A stretch of DNA of 48,904 bases, taken from Kiritimatiellia bacterium (GTDB lineage: Bacteria > Verrucomicrobiota > Kiritimatiellia > UBA8416 > JADHWI01). Made by a program: the position numbers and the translations under genes. Location of the stretch: contig JASLPY010000037.1 in NCBI GenBank assembly GCA_030744755.1, positions 1 through 48,904 on the forward strand, written 5' to 3'. Numbering within the stretch: the first letter of the stretch is position 1; each line of letters starts with the position of its first letter. The notes under the pieces are model-generated. The model ran no database searches and had not been told where the DNA came from. It saw nothing but the letters and a program-made list of their open reading frames with translations. Shown one piece after another: positions 8,447 to 17,013 of this stretch.

Positions 8447-10008
8447 GCTACCTTTGCTTTGATTTTTTCCGGGGTCGCCTCTATGGGCGTCACGTCGAGG
8501 CTTTTACAAAGACCGGCATATAGAGGAGCAATATCCTCTTCGTCACTGTGATAGCGTCCTCTGCCATCACGTCGAAACCCTTCTAGATTCATGGATGAAT
8601 CCTTTAAGGCGGCGAGAAAACGAGCGCCGTCTTCGCGCGCCTGATCGGCGTCGAAAGGCCCGGACACCGCCCAGCGCAACAATGACGGCAGTTCCGATTC
8701 GGACTTCACGACGCGCGCATGGGGCAGAAACCCCCATTTAATATGTTCGCTGAAGGTGAGGGTGGGCTTACCCAGAATCGCCGCCTCCATGGAGGCAGTG
8801 CCGGCAATGGTGACGGTGGCCACGGCCTGTTTGATGGCACCGATGGAGGAAGTGTCGGCGCGTAACAGGACCACATTCTTCAACGCCGCGATCTGGTCAT
8901 AGAAACTCGCCGTGCGGCGGCCGATGGCCGAAGTATTCTCCTTAATCGCCAGCAGCACGCCCGCAGGCAGATCGCGGGCCAGGGAAAGGATGGTGGCGTG
9001 CTGGCTGAGGCATTCCGGGGCCGACTGCATGATGGTCACCTCCGGCTCTTTCTGAAGCGGGTAATAAACGAATTGCCTGTTCTCCAGATCATTGAGACTG
9101 GTGGTGGCCAGCCGGGCCAGATGCCAATGGGCGTGGCGAATTCGGAAGGGAAGAGCGATCAAGCGGAGCAGGTTGGTAGAGAACCTTTTCTCCATTCCCC
9201 GCACCTTGTAATAGAAATGATAAAGAATGCTTTCCGGCAGAGTCCTGACGATGCGGCGCCAGGAAAAAAGGCTTTTTTCCATTTTGTATTTCTGTGCTGC
9301 AAAAGCATAGCTGCCGCCGATCTCTGCCACCGGCCAGCTAGCAAGGTTATCGTAGGTTTTCTTGAGGTCAGGATGATCAAAATATTCATTCACGGCCCAA
9401 TAGAAATAGGTCTCAAAACGCGCCAGCGTCAGCCGCCGGTAGGCTGCCCCTTTTGCCCGCGCCGCAGCGGCCATGAACTTGTTGCCATCGAGAACGAGAC
9501 GAAGCCCCTTTTCGTCAATCTCTTTCTCCCAGAAAGCTATCGATTCGGTGATAGCATGCATCAGTTGCAGATTAGAGGCGCGCTCGGCGAAGGGTGAATT
9601 GGGATGACGCCAGGCGCCAGGAGAAAAGGAGTGCCCCGTTTGCCGTGTGGCGAGCGCCAGCCGGTTGATGGGCTCGCCGGTGAGTTCCTCCACATATCGA
9701 GCCCTGGCGACAACTTCCTCCTCGATGAGCCCTTCGGCCCGCAGTGCTTGAAGATGAATGCTGTCGTTGGTTACCGAGTCCCACAATCCGTCAGCATTAT
9801 TCCTGCGGAGGGTCTCTTCTTCCTCATGACTGCGAACATAGAGATGGAGCTTTGTCCCATACCGCTCTTTAAGAAGGCGCGCCAACGGCACAACCAACGA
9901 TACCTGGGCAGGCTGAATCTCCATGCCGACATTTTCAAATATGCGGGTGTTGGCGGGCATTGTTAAAAAAGATGTCCCGTGGACGGATGGAGAGACTTCA
10001 TCCCGCAT
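8443..10008 (-). CDS. Capsule-type polysaccharide biosynthesis / glycosyltransferase-like protein, 521 aa
   Basis: The C-terminal half resembles GT-B fold capsule proteins (KpsS/LipB-like and related surface carbohydrate proteins): GVLLAIKENTSAIGR, a strand-loop with VVLLRADTSSIGAIKQ, and GTASMEAAILGKPTLTF, which in the family is the loop that recognises the nucleotide-sugar or acceptor. No TM helix is evident. The first ATG (10008) overlaps the end of the exporter gene by 11 bases; an ATG at 9960 would start at MPANTRIFENVGME and is equally plausible, since neither has a clear ribosome binding site. Its stop overlaps the neB-family synthase start (ATGA). Inference: a glycosyltransferase that may use the nonulosonate made by the next gene. 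Acceptor and donor are unproven. Confidence 0.6.
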   Translation of the reverse strand: MRDEVSPSVHGTSFLTMPANTRIFENVGMEIQPAQVSLVVPLARLLKERYGTKLHLYVRSHEEEETLRRNNADGLWDSVTNDSIHLQALRAEGLIEEEVVARARYVEELTGEPINRLALATRQTGHSFSPGAWRHPNSPFAERASNLQLMHAITESIAFWEKEIDEKGLRLVLDGNKFMAAAARAKGAAYRRLTLARFETYFYWAVNEYFDHPDLKKTYDNLASWPVAEIGGSYAFAAQKYKMEKSLFSWRRIVRTLPESILYHFYYKVRGMEKRFSTNLLRLIALPFRIRHAHWHLARLATTSLNDLENRQFVYYPLQKEPEVTIMQSAPECLSQHATILSLARDLPAGVLLAIKENTSAIGRRTASFYDQIAALKNVVLLRADTSSIGAIKQAVATVTIAGTASMEAAILGKPTLTFSEHIKWGFLPHARVVKSESELPSLLRWAVSGPFDADQAREDGARFLAALKDSSMNLEGFRRDGRGRYHSDEEDIAPLYAGLCKSLDVTPIEATPEKIKAKVA

Positions 10009-11758
10009 CGGCGGCCAGCGCCGCCCGATGCTGTTTACGGAAGGCCCCGGAATACCAGTTATCGGTTTTCATCAGCTCCTCATGAGTGCCGATGGTGGAA
10101 ACACGCCCTCCTTCAAGAACAACAATCTGATCGGCGCTGACCACGCTGGAAAATCCGTGGGCGATGAGAATGATAGTGGTGCCGGTCTCTTCCCGGATGC
10201 GAAGCAGCGTTTCCTGAAAGACCTCCACGGAATCGGCGTCGAGGCCGCTGGTGGGTTCATCCAGGATCAGAACCGAGCATTGGCACAACAGGGCGCGCGC
10301 CAGGTCAAGGCGCTGCCGCTGCCCCCCCGACAACAGACCCGCATCCTCTCCCACCAGCGTGTCATAGCCCTGGGGAAGCTGGGCGATAAATGCCGTCGCC
10401 CCGGCCAGCCTTGCGGCCTCGGCCATCTCTGCATCGGTGGCTTCCGGGCGGCCGTAACGGATATGCGATGACGCCGTGACATTAAAGACATCGGGAGACT
10501 GGGGGACGAAGGCGACACCGTTGCGGAGACTTTCCAGCGTAAAATCTTCCAGCCGGTGACCGTCGAACCAGATTTGACCGCTGCTTACCCGCCGCAGCCT
10601 CGGCAGAAGATCGATAAGGGTAGATTTCCCGGCGCCGCTAGGCCCCACCAAAGCCGTGAATTTTCCCTTGGGAATTTCAAGGTTGATGGCCTCCAGCGCA
10701 GGCACCGTGCCGCTTTCATAGGCAAAGAAAACGTCTTCAAAACGAATTCCCCGCTCCAGCCCGGTGAAGGAAACAGTCCCGGCATCCACTTCCTTGGCGG
10801 TTGCCAGGCTTTCTACACGGCCAGAAATCTTGCGCACGCTCGGCAATGTGGCCATCGCACCCTGATAGGTGACGGCGAGCTGCTGGAGGACCGGAACCAG
10901 CCGCACCATCATACCCACGAAGATCAGCGCCACCGCAGGCTTAAGTCCGAACATATCCTGGCTTGTGACGATAAAGCCGAGGAGGAGGAGAATAACAATT
11001 GGCTCGATAAACAAGGGAATGCGGGCGCGCAGGGTCTGAATGGTGGTGGTGTGATCCGCGATGGCAGTGAACAGGTTGCGCACCTGTTCGGTCTCCCGAT
11101 CTTCGCTCCCGGAGAGGCGTAACAACCTCACGAGCCGGAGGCGTTCCACAAGAAAAGAGGTGAGGCCCCTGGAGGCCACAAGGCGATTTTCCCCAGATTC
11201 ACGGCTTTTGCGAATAAGCCCGCGCATGGGCAGGGAAACAAAGACGAAAATTCCCGCGGACATAGCCGTCAACTGCCAGGACAAAGAGGTCAACAGCCCC
11301 CCGTAAACGGCGAGCAGAAAGAACGTATTAAGAGAAGCAATCAGGATAAAAATTATTCCTACGGCATGGGCTGATTCATTGACCAGATCATTAATCAGAT
11401 CGCCCGTGGACCCACGATCAAAATAGGAAATATTTGCACCGAAGACCGAGCGGATGATAGCCATCTGAGCGTCGCGGATATAATTATTGCGAAGTCTCGC
11501 CCGGAATACGGTGCTGGCATATTTGAACAGTTGGCGCATGACGATAGCGCTAAAGGTGACGATGCTCATGGTCCGCAACGAAACATCGAGACCGAGATAA
11601 GCAAATCCCTCATTGAGCACCCGCCAGAAAATGGAAGGATTCTCCAGATTGGCAGGATCGCCGCCGCTGATAAACAGCTCGAAGATGGGCAGCAACATGG
11701 CCACGCTGACGCCTTCGAACGCCACCTGCGAGATATCCAAAAGAACCAACACGGCCAT
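9998..11758 (-). CDS. ABC exporter with fused membrane and ATPase domains (MsbA/PglK-like), 586 aa or slightly longer
   Basis: The N-terminal half has about six hydrophobic segments (ABC exporter type I membrane domain). The C-terminal half is an ATPase with Walker A GPSGAGKST, signature LSGGQRQRLDLARAL, Walker B SVLILDEPTSGLD and the switch His (IAHGFSS). It is the only transporter seen in the window and the likely flippase for the lipid-linked glycan. The ATG at 11758 has no ribosome binding site. The same frame stays open for 34 more codons upstream and codes a basic, amphipathic run (NRKKFFSLLKL...) typical of the start of such exporters, but it contains no ATG, GTG or TTG. A strong Shine-Dalgarno sequence lies before an ATC codon near 11821. 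The true start is therefore probably non-standard or mutated. Confidence 0.9.
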   Translation of the reverse strand: MAVLVLLDISQVAFEGVSVAMLLPIFELFISGGDPANLENPSIFWRVLNEGFAYLGLDVSLRTMSIVTFSAIVMRQLFKYASTVFRARLRNNYIRDAQMAIIRSVFGANISYFDRGSTGDLINDLVNESAHAVGIIFILIASLNTFFLLAVYGGLLTSLSWQLTAMSAGIFVFVSLPMRGLIRKSRESGENRLVASRGLTSFLVERLRLVRLLRLSGSEDRETEQVRNLFTAIADHTTTIQTLRARIPLFIEPIVILLLLGFIVTSQDMFGLKPAVALIFVGMMVRLVPVLQQLAVTYQGAMATLPSVRKISGRVESLATAKEVDAGTVSFTGLERGIRFEDVFFAYESGTVPALEAINLEIPKGKFTALVGPSGAGKSTLIDLLPRLRRVSSGQIWFDGHRLEDFTLESLRNGVAFVPQSPDVFNVTASSHIRYGRPEATDAEMAEAARLAGATAFIAQLPQGYDTLVGEDAGLLSGGQRQRLDLARALLCQCSVLILDEPTSGLDADSVEVFQETLLRIREETGTTIILIAHGFSSVVSADQIVVLEGGRVSTIGTHEELMKTDNWYSGAFRKQHRAALAADAG

Positions 11759-11828
11759 TTTGGAATAGCTGAATTCAATCAGCTTCAGAAGGCTGAAAAA
11801 CTTTTTCCGATTTATGAAGATGTTATTT

Positions 11829-11836
11829 CCCTCTTC
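11829..11836 (-). promoter_or_regulatory. Shine-Dalgarno sequence upstream of a start-less exporter reading frame
   Basis: On the minus strand AAGAGGGA is followed after five to six bases by an ATC codon (11821-11819) that is in frame with the ABC exporter. No ATG, GTG or TTG lies between this site and the ATG at 11758. The position suits initiation at ATC, a very rare start codon, or at a codon that was ATG before mutation. Confidence 0.4.
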
Positions 11837-11871
11837 CCGGGCACTTAACGATTCCCGGGGTTATTTACGCC

Positions 11872-12945
11872 TTAACCGTTTGGTTGTGACTCCGCCCGGG
11901 CCGTTACAATGTAATGACTTTCCGTTTCTCGATTCCTGAAATAGGGGCGAAGTCCCTCGTTGAGGCGCGAATAATGCCGGGAAAGTATTTCTCGCCTTTC
12001 CCTGCCCATCAAATCCCAATCCAGATAGACAATCCGGTCCAGAACATTTCTGATGAAATACTCCCAGCGCAGTTTGAGCAAAAACCTCCTCAGGATAATC
12101 GCGAGCGCATATGGCGCCCCTTTCTTTCTTATGGCGTCGCGCCACAATTCCTTGCCGAGATCATATTGCGACAACCATGAAATAATTCTGTAGAGGATTT
12201 TCTTTTCATTCCCCAGGCCCTCCCCACGGCCCAGCAACTTCACCAGCTTTTCCTTGTAGAAGGTGAGTTGGATTCCAAAAGTGGAGAAACTCTTATTTTC
12301 CATTCTGAAATTCACGTCCCCGACCACATCACATCCGAATATACCTCCCACCTGACGCACAAAACTCTCGGGGTTTGCCGCCATGTCCTCATAAAACAGA
12401 ATATGGACATTTTCCCTCCCAAACGTTTTGACGTAGCGATCACATTTTTCCGTGAAATCAAATCCCAGGGCATCCACATTCGGAAAATCTTCTCTGTGCT
12501 TTGGACAAAATTTCCCATTGGAAAAATTAAGGAATTTTATAATCGATACGCCGAGACCCTGCGTCAGATGTTTATGAAGCGACAGCAGCCAGTCAACCTG
12601 ATTGCGCAATGTGATGATTATCGAGGCATCAGGGAACAGTTCCGCTAAGAAACGAGTGATTTTGTCGAACTGTTTGAAGCTGTCTTCGGCGTCCCCCACA
12701 AGGCCCATGCCCGTAATAAGCACGATATCCTGGGTTATATTGGAAAATGACTCCGCCATCATTTTCTTCACGCTGTCTTTGCAGGCGGAAGAAAATTGCG
12801 CGGCTTGCATTTCCTGAAATGCCCTGGTGACGCCTTCCGGATTTATGCATACCCGCGACGCATCAAGCTTCGTGAACACTTCTTGGCGCAGGAAGGCCGA
12901 GCCCGTTTTAGGCAGGCCTACATATAAAAAAACTTTCTTGGGCAT
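11872..12945 (-). CDS. Sulfotransferase-family protein, 357 aa
   Basis: The N-terminus VFLYVGLPKTGSAFLRQEVF is a 5'-phosphosulfate-binding loop of PAPS-dependent sulfotransferases. Around residue 120 IIITLRNQVDWLLSLHKHL fits the 3'-phosphate-binding strand-helix (RxxxxWLxSxxxH). The remaining C-terminal part is rich in basic and aromatic residues and unassigned. The family transfers sulfate from PAPS to sugars or other acceptors. It lies 26 bp downstream of a radical SAM gene and about 50-110 bp upstream of the exporter, so it probably decorates the glycan before export. It is not closely similar to the other sulfotransferase in the window (40.8-42.1 kb). Local base composition is more AT-rich than that of its neighbours. 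Confidence 0.8.
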   Translation of the reverse strand: MPKKVFLYVGLPKTGSAFLRQEVFTKLDASRVCINPEGVTRAFQEMQAAQFSSACKDSVKKMMAESFSNITQDIVLITGMGLVGDAEDSFKQFDKITRFLAELFPDASIIITLRNQVDWLLSLHKHLTQGLGVSIIKFLNFSNGKFCPKHREDFPNVDALGFDFTEKCDRYVKTFGRENVHILFYEDMAANPESFVRQVGGIFGCDVVGDVNFRMENKSFSTFGIQLTFYKEKLVKLLGRGEGLGNEKKILYRIISWLSQYDLGKELWRDAIRKKGAPYALAIILRRFLLKLRWEYFIRNVLDRIVYLDWDLMGRERREILSRHYSRLNEGLRPYFRNRETESHYIVTARAESQPNG

Positions 12946-12971
12946 ATTCCGGTTTGCGAGGAGGTAAAAAA

Positions 12972-14525
12972 TTAAGGGTGGGACAATATCCCGGACAGGA
13001 AGGCGGCGTTGAGACGCCTTGGGGAGGAATCCGCCCGTGCAAGATGCCCCGCGGCTTCGGGAAATTCTTCACCTATTTCTTTAAGCAGCCGCTTCATGTA
13101 ACGAAGCTGATAAATGGCGATAGATTGCGGACGTTGATGAGCGATATCATCCTGCTGCGCCAGCTTCTCCGTCTCTTTGTCCACACCGTCCAGATAACGC
13201 TGCAGGGCAAGCCGGACATAGGGGTCTTCCGGCCAGATCAGGAAATCGCGGCGGAGATAATGATCCGTATCCCCGACCTTGACCATCTTTGATTTATAGT
13301 CCCAATGCATGGCGGTAAGCCCGGTTCCTTTCAGGGGCTCAATCGCAGGAATTATGCCCCCTCCGTAAAAATCATCCCCAAGATATTTTAACCCCCAGCA
13401 GACGGTTTCCTGAACATCGGCGAGTGTGCTTTTCGGCGTCGTCAGCATGATGTTGAAAAAAGTTTTGAGGTCAAGATCCTTCAGAATCTTCAATCCGCGA
13501 TGAATCTGCTCCGCTGAACACATTTTTCCAATTTCTTCGAGAACATTTTCCGAGAAGGTTTCAACACCGATATAGAGAAGCCGGAAATTGGCCTTCTTGA
13601 AAGCAACAGCCAGTTTTTCGGTGATATCGGTGATGCGGGCATAGCACATAAAGGTAAGGTCGCCGAAATCCCGTTCGGCAAGTTTCTCCGCAAGGCGTAT
13701 GGCCGCGGGCCTGTTGATACAAAAATCATCATCGGTAAAATAAATGGTCCTTACCCTGGGATGCGCCTTGACGATCCGTTCGATCACATTGATCAGATTT
13801 TCATCGGTGCCGCTGATTACAGGCACATTTTCACCCGTCGCCGCCGTTAACTGACCGGTGGAACTACAGTATTTGCAGCCGATGGGGCATCTGTTGCGGG
13901 CAAAAACACGGGCCGTGTGGATTTCCGTCTCAACCAGATCCGTATACTGGCCATTCTCCTGGTAGAAATTTTTCCAATGGTCCCAATAGGATTCATAATT
14001 GATCGTTTCCCATCCAATGGCGCTGGTGGCCTCGTTGAACAGGTCTTCGTCCAGAGCCTTGGCGGTGTTCTTGGATATCACGCCCGGAATCTCACCGGGG
14101 GGGGTGCCATTGGCCAGCATCAGCAGAGGGATTTCCCCTTCTCCCTGAACGACGATGTTGCATGGGGAACTGTCGAGAATGGCCTGATAGTTGAACTGGG
14201 CCTCAATCCCGCCCGCAACCAGCTTGGCAAACGGACAGATTTTCTTGGCCAGGTAGAGATTGCTTATATCCCGTTCCAGCGTCTCGTCGAGGAAGGAAAC
14301 ACCTATGATGTCCCAGGGCTTTTCGGCAAGTTTTTCCTCCAGGGTTGGGCCCTCTCCCGTTACCATTTTTAAATTGGTATCGAAACATTCGGCATCATGA
14401 CCACGGCCAGCCAGGAACCCGGCCATCCTGAGACCCCCCAGATGCGGGCCCGCATACGAAAACCCTGTAAGGGATTTGCTGCTGGTTGGTGTGATGAGAA
14501 GAATTTTCTTTGCCGTGGGTTCCAC
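12972..14525 (-). CDS. B12-binding domain radical SAM protein, 517 aa
   Basis: Residues 8-140 form the B12-binding-type Rossmann domain (ILLITPTSSKSLTGF, then IIGVSFLDETLERD and LVAGGIEAQF). A radical SAM core follows with RNRCPIGCKYCSS (CxxxCxxC, about residue 212). IYFTDDDFCINRP and LLYIGVETFSENVLEEIGK are typical later core strands. There is no DxHxxG. It belongs to the general MiaB/BchE-like group and is not a close paralog of the four large proteins in this window. The start is GTG at 14525, supported by AGGAAG seven bases upstream. A promoter candidate lies about 70 bp further up. Function is unknown; context suggests a sugar or lipid modification. Confidence 0.87.
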   Translation of the reverse strand: MEPTAKKILLITPTSSKSLTGFSYAGPHLGGLRMAGFLAGRGHDAECFDTNLKMVTGEGPTLEEKLAEKPWDIIGVSFLDETLERDISNLYLAKKICPFAKLVAGGIEAQFNYQAILDSSPCNIVVQGEGEIPLLMLANGTPPGEIPGVISKNTAKALDEDLFNEATSAIGWETINYESYWDHWKNFYQENGQYTDLVETEIHTARVFARNRCPIGCKYCSSTGQLTAATGENVPVISGTDENLINVIERIVKAHPRVRTIYFTDDDFCINRPAAIRLAEKLAERDFGDLTFMCYARITDITEKLAVAFKKANFRLLYIGVETFSENVLEEIGKMCSAEQIHRGLKILKDLDLKTFFNIMLTTPKSTLADVQETVCWGLKYLGDDFYGGGIIPAIEPLKGTGLTAMHWDYKSKMVKVGDTDHYLRRDFLIWPEDPYVRLALQRYLDGVDKETEKLAQQDDIAHQRPQSIAIYQLRYMKRLLKEIGEEFPEAAGHLARADSSPRRLNAAFLSGILSHP

Positions 14526-14885
14526 CGATCAACTTCCTACTTGCCGCCGCCCATAAGGTCTCCAGAAAAAACCGAAACCCAAGCCGCGGGAATACTACAA
14601 ACAGAAGGACAACAGTTCAATAATTTGTCCTAATAACACTACTTAAAGTAATGACTCTTTAATTAACCCTTTTATTTAAAGAATTAATATTTCGCGAGCA
14701 CTCCAAATAAAATTATTTTACCTCACCTGATTTATTCCTGAATAACCGGAGAAAGCCGAAAAAATCAATAATGGAGAGCATGTCGGCGCTTTTAACATGT
14801 AAGCGGAGAAACCTTCTTCAGAAAATCCACTCTCTCATGGAAACTCTCGTGATCTTCTCCTGGACTGGCCGGATTGCCGGGTGTC
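14526..14885. other. AT-rich intergenic stretch between radical SAM gene and IS remnant
   Basis: No credible gene is present. The stretch is clearly richer in A and T than its surroundings, especially 14620-14740, and contains the promoter candidate described separately. It probably holds the start of the transcription unit that runs through the radical SAM, sulfotransferase, exporter and nonulosonate genes. The segment near 14865-14880 may contain the degraded right end of the IS3-type element next to it. I saw no B12-box sequence that would mark a cobalamin riboswitch. Confidence 0.5.
14592..14620 (-). promoter_or_regulatory. Candidate sigma-70 promoter for the radical SAM gene and downstream operon
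   Basis: On the minus strand TTGAAC (14620-14615) and TAGTAT (14597-14592) are separated by 17 bases. Each matches the sigma-70 consensus at four of six positions and the spacing is ideal. They lie about 67 bp upstream of the GTG start at 14525 in an AT-rich region. The match is moderate, so this is a candidate only. Confidence 0.33.
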
Positions 14886-15124
14886 GTCCGTCAACTTGCC
14901 TTATTCAGGGGCCGGGAGACGGCTGCGATGTTTCTCTTCCGGTAATAGTTACGCACATAGGCCGGCGACACGTGAGCATTCGTCAGCTTGAACCCCGAAT
15001 AGGGCGGCCACAGGTCTTCCAGATCATGGTCAATCCTGCTGCTGCCCGGGTTTTCCATTTCCTCCACATAATCGCGTGTGGCCTCAAGAATTTCGTCCGC
15101 CGTGTTGTTTTCTATGGTGAAGGC
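14886..15124 (-). repeat. Direct repeat, copy 1: 3' end of the glycosyltransferase gene
   Basis: About 239 bp closely match 17014-17252 in the same orientation, with scattered mismatches (roughly 9 in 10 bases equal by eye). In copy 2 the segment is the natural 3' end of the 455-aa glycosyltransferase gene. Here it is fused to the truncated transposase. Shared peptide landmarks are FTIENNTADEILEAT and LWPPYSGFKL. Similarity ends just after the stop codon on one side and at an AAGGC on the other. Confidence 0.9.
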
Positions 15125-15283
15125 GCGGTCAATCGCCTTCATGATCGCCAGCGTCTCTTCATCGAGCCCCACGGGCGTATAGTAGAAGGCGGAGCGGCTC
15201 AGCTTTAGCAGTTCACATCGCCGAACAATACTGAGTGCGGGATGTTCTCCGGCGATCATCGACTTCTTCTCGGCGGGGCTCAT
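14891..15283 (-). pseudogene. Chimera: IS3-type OrfB N-terminus fused to glycosyltransferase C-terminus, 130 aa
   Basis: Residues 1-52 (MSPAEKKSMIAGEHPALSI, then CELLKLSRSAFYYTP and MKAIDRA) are the start of an IS3-family OrfB, upstream of its DDE catalytic domain. From FTIENN onward the protein is the last 78 residues of the glycosyltransferase encoded at 17019-18386. The DDE domain is missing, so it cannot transpose. The joint falls where OrfB proteins of this type normally continue with FTE...PFYGSR, so the switch may have used a short shared sequence. The ATG overlaps the OrfA stop (ATGA), so the chimera could be translated. Whether it is expressed is unknown. Confidence 0.85.
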
Positions 15284-15624
15284 CGTTTGAGCCCTTGAGA
15301 CAAAAAATCATTCTCTACCGCCAGCCTCCCGATTTTGGCATGAAGCTCTTTAATCTCGGCTTCCGTGGGGCCGGTGGCCCCCCCCTTTTTGGCGAAGACA
15401 TCCGCCATACCCTCGACGGCCTGACGCTTCCATGTGCTCACCTGGTTCGGATGCACTTGGTGCTTCGCCGCGATCTCTTGAATAGTCTTGTCGCCACGCA
15501 GGGCCTCAAGCGCAACCTTCGCTTTAAACTGATCCGTAAAGTTCCGCCGTCTCGCCATGTCGTATCCCTTTCTCAAGTTCTGGATACACCTTAGCCCGCT
15601 GTCCGATTTTCCGGGACCGCTTCA
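15125..15624 (-). mobile_element. Remnant of an IS3-family insertion sequence
   Basis: The segment holds a complete OrfA and the first third of OrfB. The OrfA-side terminus probably starts near 15624, where the minus strand reads TGAAGCGGTCCCGGAAAATC, about 66 bp before the OrfA start; IS3 ends usually begin with TG. The other end has been replaced by a fragment of a glycosyltransferase gene. If the terminus is placed correctly, the last ten or so codons of the neighbouring methyltransferase gene are read inside the IS end. Confidence 0.7.
15280..15558 (-). CDS. IS3-family transposase OrfA, 92 aa
   Basis: Short basic protein with the HTH_Tnp_1 pattern: MARRRNFTDQFKAKVALEAL, then TIQEIAAKHQVHPNQVSTWK (helix-turn-helix with the typical VSTWK recognition helix), and a C-terminal coiled region (EAEIKELHAKIGRLAVEN) used for dimerisation. 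The ATG at 15558 is preferred to an upstream frame-compatible start because AAAGGG lies eight bases before it and family members begin there. In intact elements OrfA and OrfB are joined by a -1 frameshift to make the transposase; here OrfB is broken. OrfA alone could still bind the IS ends. Confidence 0.9.
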   Translation of the reverse strand: MARRRNFTDQFKAKVALEALRGDKTIQEIAAKHQVHPNQVSTWKRQAVEGMADVFAKKGGATGPTEAEIKELHAKIGRLAVENDFLSQGLKR

Positions 15625-16970
15625 TATAATGGTTCTTTTCCATCTACGGGGAGACGCAAATTTCTGGCAATTTCAGCCAACATCTCTTTATTTTCTAATT
15701 TTATCTCTCCTGATTCTTCCGCACGCAAAAGTATGTTTATGAAATAATAAAGCTCTTTTGGATAAAAATGAAGATCACGTATCGACATGTTTACAAAATT
15801 CAAAATTTCATTAATATTTTGTGAATAATAAAGCCCATATACATAATATATGAATATATCTTGCGTTATAATCTCTCGTTTTCTTAATTCTAATATATAT
15901 TCAATATTATTATTCGTATTTGAATTTCCAGAATCATCTACTTTCAGGTTTTTAAATAAAATCGTTGCGATAGTGAAATTGCGATAGTAAAGCATAACCA
16001 TTGGATGATTTACCTGAACAAAATGTGCTTCCCATTTGGGAGGTACCAGCGGAGAAATAAACTCTTCCTTAGTAGGCATGTGCGCGCCTCTGTGAATAGC
16101 AAAGTTATGCGAATAGAAATACGATGCATTTTGATTGTTCAACCAATCTTTCCAGAAACGTGTCCAGTCATCTCCCATCTCCGGGATTGATTCCGAATTG
16201 GCTATAATATCAAAATTTAAATTAGAAGTAAGTTCGTGAAGATAAACAGGACATAAGTAAACTACTTTTTTATTATTATCATTATTTATATCATAGATAC
16301 TATTGATATACACTACATCTACATCTTTTAACGTAGATCTTAGAAATACCTCGGCAAAGAACAACGATTCTGGAATATCTATTATTAAATATGTATCAAT
16401 ATCTACAATTGTATTGCTAAACCATAGGCGGGCAATATTTCCATACCCACCACCAATTTCACAAACTGACTTAATCTCCCGGTCACGAACGTAGGTTGCG
16501 CAAGTTAAAATATGATATGCGTGCCAGAAAAGAACATTGCTTAATATTCTTCCATTTTTAACCTTTAAAAGGGTTTCCTTCCAAGACACGTTTACATCAC
16601 TAAAACCATCTATCTCTTTACTAAAATGAGGAAATGAGTGCTTGAGAATCTTTTCATACAAATAAATTATTGATATATTCGGAAGAAAGAACTTTAACAG
16701 CCGTCCGGGGTATCTGATGGCGTCGCATCTAAGTATTTTACCAAGCGCCCCAATGGGTTTGCGGCTGTCAAACGCCTTTGATTTGCATTGTGCCCAAAAT
16801 ATTGCATCTTGTTCGTTTTTTACAGCATTTATTACTTCACTAAAAGTGACTCTATATTTGTCCCACCTTCTCTCGCTTTCCCGGTTTTCTTGTCCAGGGA
16901 CACTTGACCTATCAAGCTCAATTGCATGTGCGTAGTTATTCCTGCAAATTTCTAGAATATTTCTATTCAT
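15591..16970 (-). CDS. Putative sugar O-methyltransferase, 459 aa, AT-rich
   Basis: A methyltransferase glycine loop is visible at about residue 170 (VCEIGGGYGNIARLWF), followed by DTYLIIDIPESLFFAEVFL. This combination resembles the putative sugar O-methyltransferase family common in surface polysaccharide clusters (NanM-like). Base composition and codon use are strikingly AT-rich (many AAT, ATA, TTA codons) compared with every gene around it, a clear sign of acquisition from another source. The start has AAGGA at good spacing. Its last codons (PENRTAG) appear to be supplied by the IS terminus, so the original C-terminus may have been cut. It is enclosed, with the IS remnant, between two direct repeats. 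Confidence 0.75.
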   Translation of the reverse strand: MNRNILEICRNNYAHAIELDRSSVPGQENRESERRWDKYRVTFSEVINAVKNEQDAIFWAQCKSKAFDSRKPIGALGKILRCDAIRYPGRLLKFFLPNISIIYLYEKILKHSFPHFSKEIDGFSDVNVSWKETLLKVKNGRILSNVLFWHAYHILTCATYVRDREIKSVCEIGGGYGNIARLWFSNTIVDIDTYLIIDIPESLFFAEVFLRSTLKDVDVVYINSIYDINNDNNKKVVYLCPVYLHELTSNLNFDIIANSESIPEMGDDWTRFWKDWLNNQNASYFYSHNFAIHRGAHMPTKEEFISPLVPPKWEAHFVQVNHPMVMLYYRNFTIATILFKNLKVDDSGNSNTNNNIEYILELRKREIITQDIFIYYVYGLYYSQNINEILNFVNMSIRDLHFYPKELYYFINILLRAEESGEIKLENKEMLAEIARNLRLPVDGKEPLYEAVPENRTAG

Positions 16971-17013
16971 TGATCCAATCCTTTCTGATTGTGGGATTGT
17001 TTAAACGGGCATT

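Noticed and set aside
14526..14885. Possible cobalamin riboswitch upstream of a B12-type gene
   Set aside because: The stretch is AT-rich and I found no B12-box-like conserved core.
14886..15624. Intact, active IS3 element
   Set aside because: OrfB lacks its DDE domain and one end has been replaced by a glycosyltransferase fragment.
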